Shown here piece after piece: positions 62,251 through 64,000 of a stretch of DNA of 64,000 bases (position 1 is the first letter of the stretch; every line of letters starts with the position of its first letter). Both the position numbers and the translations under genes were made by a program. The notes under the pieces are model-generated. The model searched no databases. It was not told the origin of the DNA and saw nothing but the letters and a program-made list of their open reading frames with translations. Source of the stretch: Pseudarthrobacter sp. NBSH8 (GTDB taxonomy: Bacteria; Actinomycetota; Actinomycetes; Actinomycetales; Micrococcaceae); NCBI RefSeq assembly GCF_014217545.1, contig NZ_CP043178.1, positions 2,604,001 to 2,668,000 of the forward strand, written 5' to 3'.

Positions 62251-63366
62251 CTACTTCACGGCGTTGCGGTTGTCGGTGCGCCAGCGGATCCCGGCATCGA
62301 TGAAGTCGTCAATTTCGCCGTCGAACACTGCGGACGTGTTGCCTACTTCGTGTTCGGTGCGGAGGTCCTTGACCATCTGGTACGGGTTCAGGACGTAGGA
62401 GCGCATCTGGTCGCCCCAGGATGCCTTGACATCGCCGGCGAAAGCCTTCTTTTCAGCGTCCTCCTGTTCCTTCTTCAGGAGGAGGAGTCGCGACTGCAGA
62501 ACGCGCAGGGCTGCTGCCCGGTTCTGGAGCTGCGACTTTTCATTCTGCATGGACACCACTGTGCCGGTGGGGATGTGGGTCAGGCGAACGGCGGAGTCAG
62601 TGGTGTTAACTGACTGGCCGCCGGGGCCGGAGGACCGGAACACGTCCACACGGATCTCGTTGTCCGGGATATCGATGGAATCCGTTGACTCGATAAGTGG
62701 AATGACCTCGACGGCGGCGAAGGACGTCTGGCGGCGGCCCTGGTTGTCGAAGGGGCTGATTCGGACCAGGCGGTGGGTTCCGGCTTCGACGCTGAGCGTG
62801 CCGAACGCATACGGCGCCTTGACTTCGAATGTTGCGGACTTCAGCCCCGCCTCTTCGGCGTAGGACGTGTCCATCACGGTGGTGGGGTAACCATGGCGTT
62901 CGGCCCAGCGAAGGTACATACGCATCAGCATTTCGGCGAAGTCTGCCGCGTCAACGCCGCCTGCCCCTGCCCTGATGGACACGACGGCTTCACGTTCGTC
63001 GTATTCTCCGGAAAGAAGCGTCACCACTTCGAGGTCTTTCAGGGATTTCCGGATGGACTCCAGCTCGGCAGCGGCTTCGCCCATGGAATCGGCGTCGTCC
63101 TCGTCCTGCCCGAGCTCCACCAGCACTTCGAGGTCATCGATCCGCGACACCAGCTTGTTCAGCCGCTCCAGCTCGGACTGGCGGTGCGAAAGGCGTGAGG
63201 TGATCTTCTGGGCCGCCGCGGGGTCATCCCACAGGTTGGGCTCGCCGGCGCGTTCGCTCAGTTCGGCGATGTCTTCCTTCAGAGCCTCAACATCGCTGAC
63301 TTGCTCGATGGAGGTGTAGGTGGCGCGAAGAGCGCGGATTTCTGCGGAAAAATCAATAGTGGCCAT
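62251..63366 (-). CDS. prfB: Peptide chain release factor 2
   Basis: RF2, 371 residues, recognising UAA and UGA. The SPF stop-codon reader ([12 protein letters not shown]) and GGQ loop ([12 protein letters not shown]) are intact. The frame is continuous, so the programmed +1 frameshift used for autoregulation in many bacteria is absent, as is usual in this group. The gene leads the prfB-ftsE-ftsX block. Confidence 0.96.
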   Translation of the reverse strand: MATIDFSAEIRALRATYTSIEQVSDVEALKEDIAELSERAGEPNLWDDPAAAQKITSRLSHRQSELERLNKLVSRIDDLEVLVELGQDEDDADSMGEAAAELESIRKSLKDLEVVTLLSGEYDEREAVVSIRAGAGGVDAADFAEMLMRMYLRWAERHGYPTTVMDTSYAEEAGLKSATFEVKAPYAFGTLSVEAGTHRLVRISPFDNQGRRQTSFAAVEVIPLIESTDSIDIPDNEIRVDVFRSSGPGGQSVNTTDSAVRLTHIPTGTVVSMQNEKSQLQNRAAALRVLQSRLLLLKKEQEDAEKKAFAGDVKASWGDQMRSYVLNPYQMVKDLRTEHEVGNTSAVFDGEIDDFIDAGIRWRTDNRNAVK

Positions 63367-63428
63367 GGTTGTTTAAGCCTACGCTATTAGGCCGGAGTGC
63401 CGGACTTCCCTGACTTCTCCGCGTCCGG

Positions 63429-63911
63429 TCAGCGCGTGAGCCGGGAACGGGCCGTGGAGGCCGCTTCAATTCTGATCCCATCAGGCACGACGAAGTTCGC
63501 TATCGGCGGGTGGACAACAGCACTGAGAACCACGACGGCGGTGGATCCGTCAGGGCTGCCGGTCCCCGCTGAAACGGCTAAACCGTCGAACCGGGCCGAC
63601 GACGGGCTCCGGGCGATAAAGTCGGCCGCAACGCTGCGGACACGGCCAGAACCCAATATGGCTGAGGGGCTTCCGCCCTCTCCCCCGACCTCGCCCAAGG
63701 TATAGCTGTCGGCGGCGGCCAGCGAGGCGCCGTCGGCCAGGGACAACAGCCGCTTGTGTTCGAGGTAGACGCTGGAAATGCCGATGACAACCGTCACCAC
63801 CAGCAGGGCCACCGCGATGTAGCCAATGATCATCACGATCATCTGGCCGTCTTCACCTGAATCGCTGGGTTGGGTTTCAGGGATCGCTTCGTGCGTCATC
63901 TTTGGGGTCAC
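63429..63911 (-). CDS. TadG-like/pilus-assembly associated membrane protein
   Basis: 160-residue protein with a short N-terminal tail, one hydrophobic helix (about residues 27-50; MIVMIIGYIAVALLVVTVVI) and an extracytoplasmic domain starting SSVYLEHKRLLSLADGASLA, the typical N-terminus of TadG/TadE-associated Flp pilus proteins (Tad_N-like, pseudopilin start). A GTG at 63911 overlaps the stop of the upstream TadE-like gene; an ATG four codons later is an alternative. It is the last gene of a tad cluster that continues beyond the window. Confidence 0.8.
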   Translation of the reverse strand: MTPKMTHEAIPETQPSDSGEDGQMIVMIIGYIAVALLVVTVVIGISSVYLEHKRLLSLADGASLAAADSYTLGEVGGEGGSPSAILGSGRVRSVAADFIARSPSSARFDGLAVSAGTGSPDGSTAVVVLSAVVHPPIANFVVPDGIRIEAASTARSRLTR

Positions 63912-64000
63912 CTGAACCTGCCCACCAGTTGGGTGGACGAGGCTTCAACTTCACTGGCCTCGAGCCTGAAGTCCTCGTTGAACGGCACGAAGGGCAGCGG
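63908..64000 (-). CDS. C-terminal end of TadE-like pilus protein (partial)
   Basis: The final 30 codons before a TGA at 63908-63910, reading FRLEASEVEASSTQLVGRFR at the end. The pattern is like TadE-family proteins, and the stop overlaps the start of the TadG-like gene (GTGA). The rest lies outside the window. Confidence 0.6.
   Translation of the reverse strand, partial: PLPFVPFNEDFRLEASEVEASSTQLVGRFR

Noticed and set aside
62251..63366. Programmed frameshift in prfB
   Set aside because: The RF2 frame is continuous from ATG to stop with no internal UGA slip site.

Overview
This window looks like chromosomal DNA of a high-GC actinobacterium, most likely an Arthrobacter or Pseudarthrobacter relative (Micrococcaceae). 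The evidence is the gene content and order. There is an argS-lysA-hom-thrC-thrB-rho-prfA-prmC-tsaC block, a fused 2-oxoglutarate decarboxylase/dehydrogenase, a SigR/RsrA pair beside aroA-rsgA-hisN, a 24-residue bL37 ribosomal protein, a SAM-IV riboswitch, a DUF222/HNH protein, and a prfB-ftsE-ftsX-(M23)-smpB-ssrA block. Most of the window is ordinary core genome; the accessory interest is in short stretches.

Layout. 1-13.6 kb: a cell-envelope glycosyltransferase cut by the window edge, a WecG/TagA-type glycosyltransferase, then the leftward run tsaC, prmC, prfA, rho (with a strong terminator), thrB, thrC, hom, lysA and argS. 13.7-16.8 kb: a three-gene flavin-based electron-transfer operon (FMN-binding lipoprotein, ApbE flavin transferase, NqrB/RnfD-like membrane protein fused to a ferredoxin-reductase module), then tRNA-Arg(CCG). 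17-21.6 kb: a DUF222/HNH protein, a short repeat cluster, an M4 (protealysin-type) metalloprotease with a downstream emfourin-like inhibitor, a GlxA-type regulator and a divergent 55-residue membrane protein. 21.8-30.8 kb: HrpA helicase, a HIT protein, a zinc alcohol dehydrogenase, a scrambled pseudogene made of a second dehydrogenase copy joined to an ABC-ATPase fragment, a sulfurtransferase, a Cds1-type cysteine desulfhydrase and an MBL-fold hydrolase. 30.9-37 kb: Zur and the ZnuABC zinc importer with a candidate Zur operator, then two CNNM/CorC-type membrane proteins.

37-53.6 kb: kgd, a catalytically degenerate SGNH protein, a DUF4097-PadR pair with palindromic operators around its promoter, bL37, RsrA/SigR with an almost ideal SigR-type promoter upstream, a DoxX protein, aroA, rsgA, hisN, a SAM-IV riboswitch controlling a class-V aminotransferase-like enzyme, a methyltransferase, a DtxR-family regulator, a FluC pair and two small proteins. 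53.6-58 kb: an HtrA-like protease gene broken by a one-base frameshift, then an IS110-family element whose 5' non-coding part has been split by a complete ISL3-family insertion sequence with a perfect 8-bp target duplication. 57.8-64 kb: tmRNA (ssrA), smpB, an M23 coiled-coil murein hydrolase, ftsX, ftsE, prfB and the end of a Tad pilus cluster.

I do not see a CRISPR array, a prophage or a defence island. The least-described items are the flavin electron-transfer operon, the protease/emfourin pair, the split IS110 5' region (a possible disrupted bridge RNA), the riboswitch-controlled class-V enzyme, and the scrambled dehydrogenase/ABC pseudogene.
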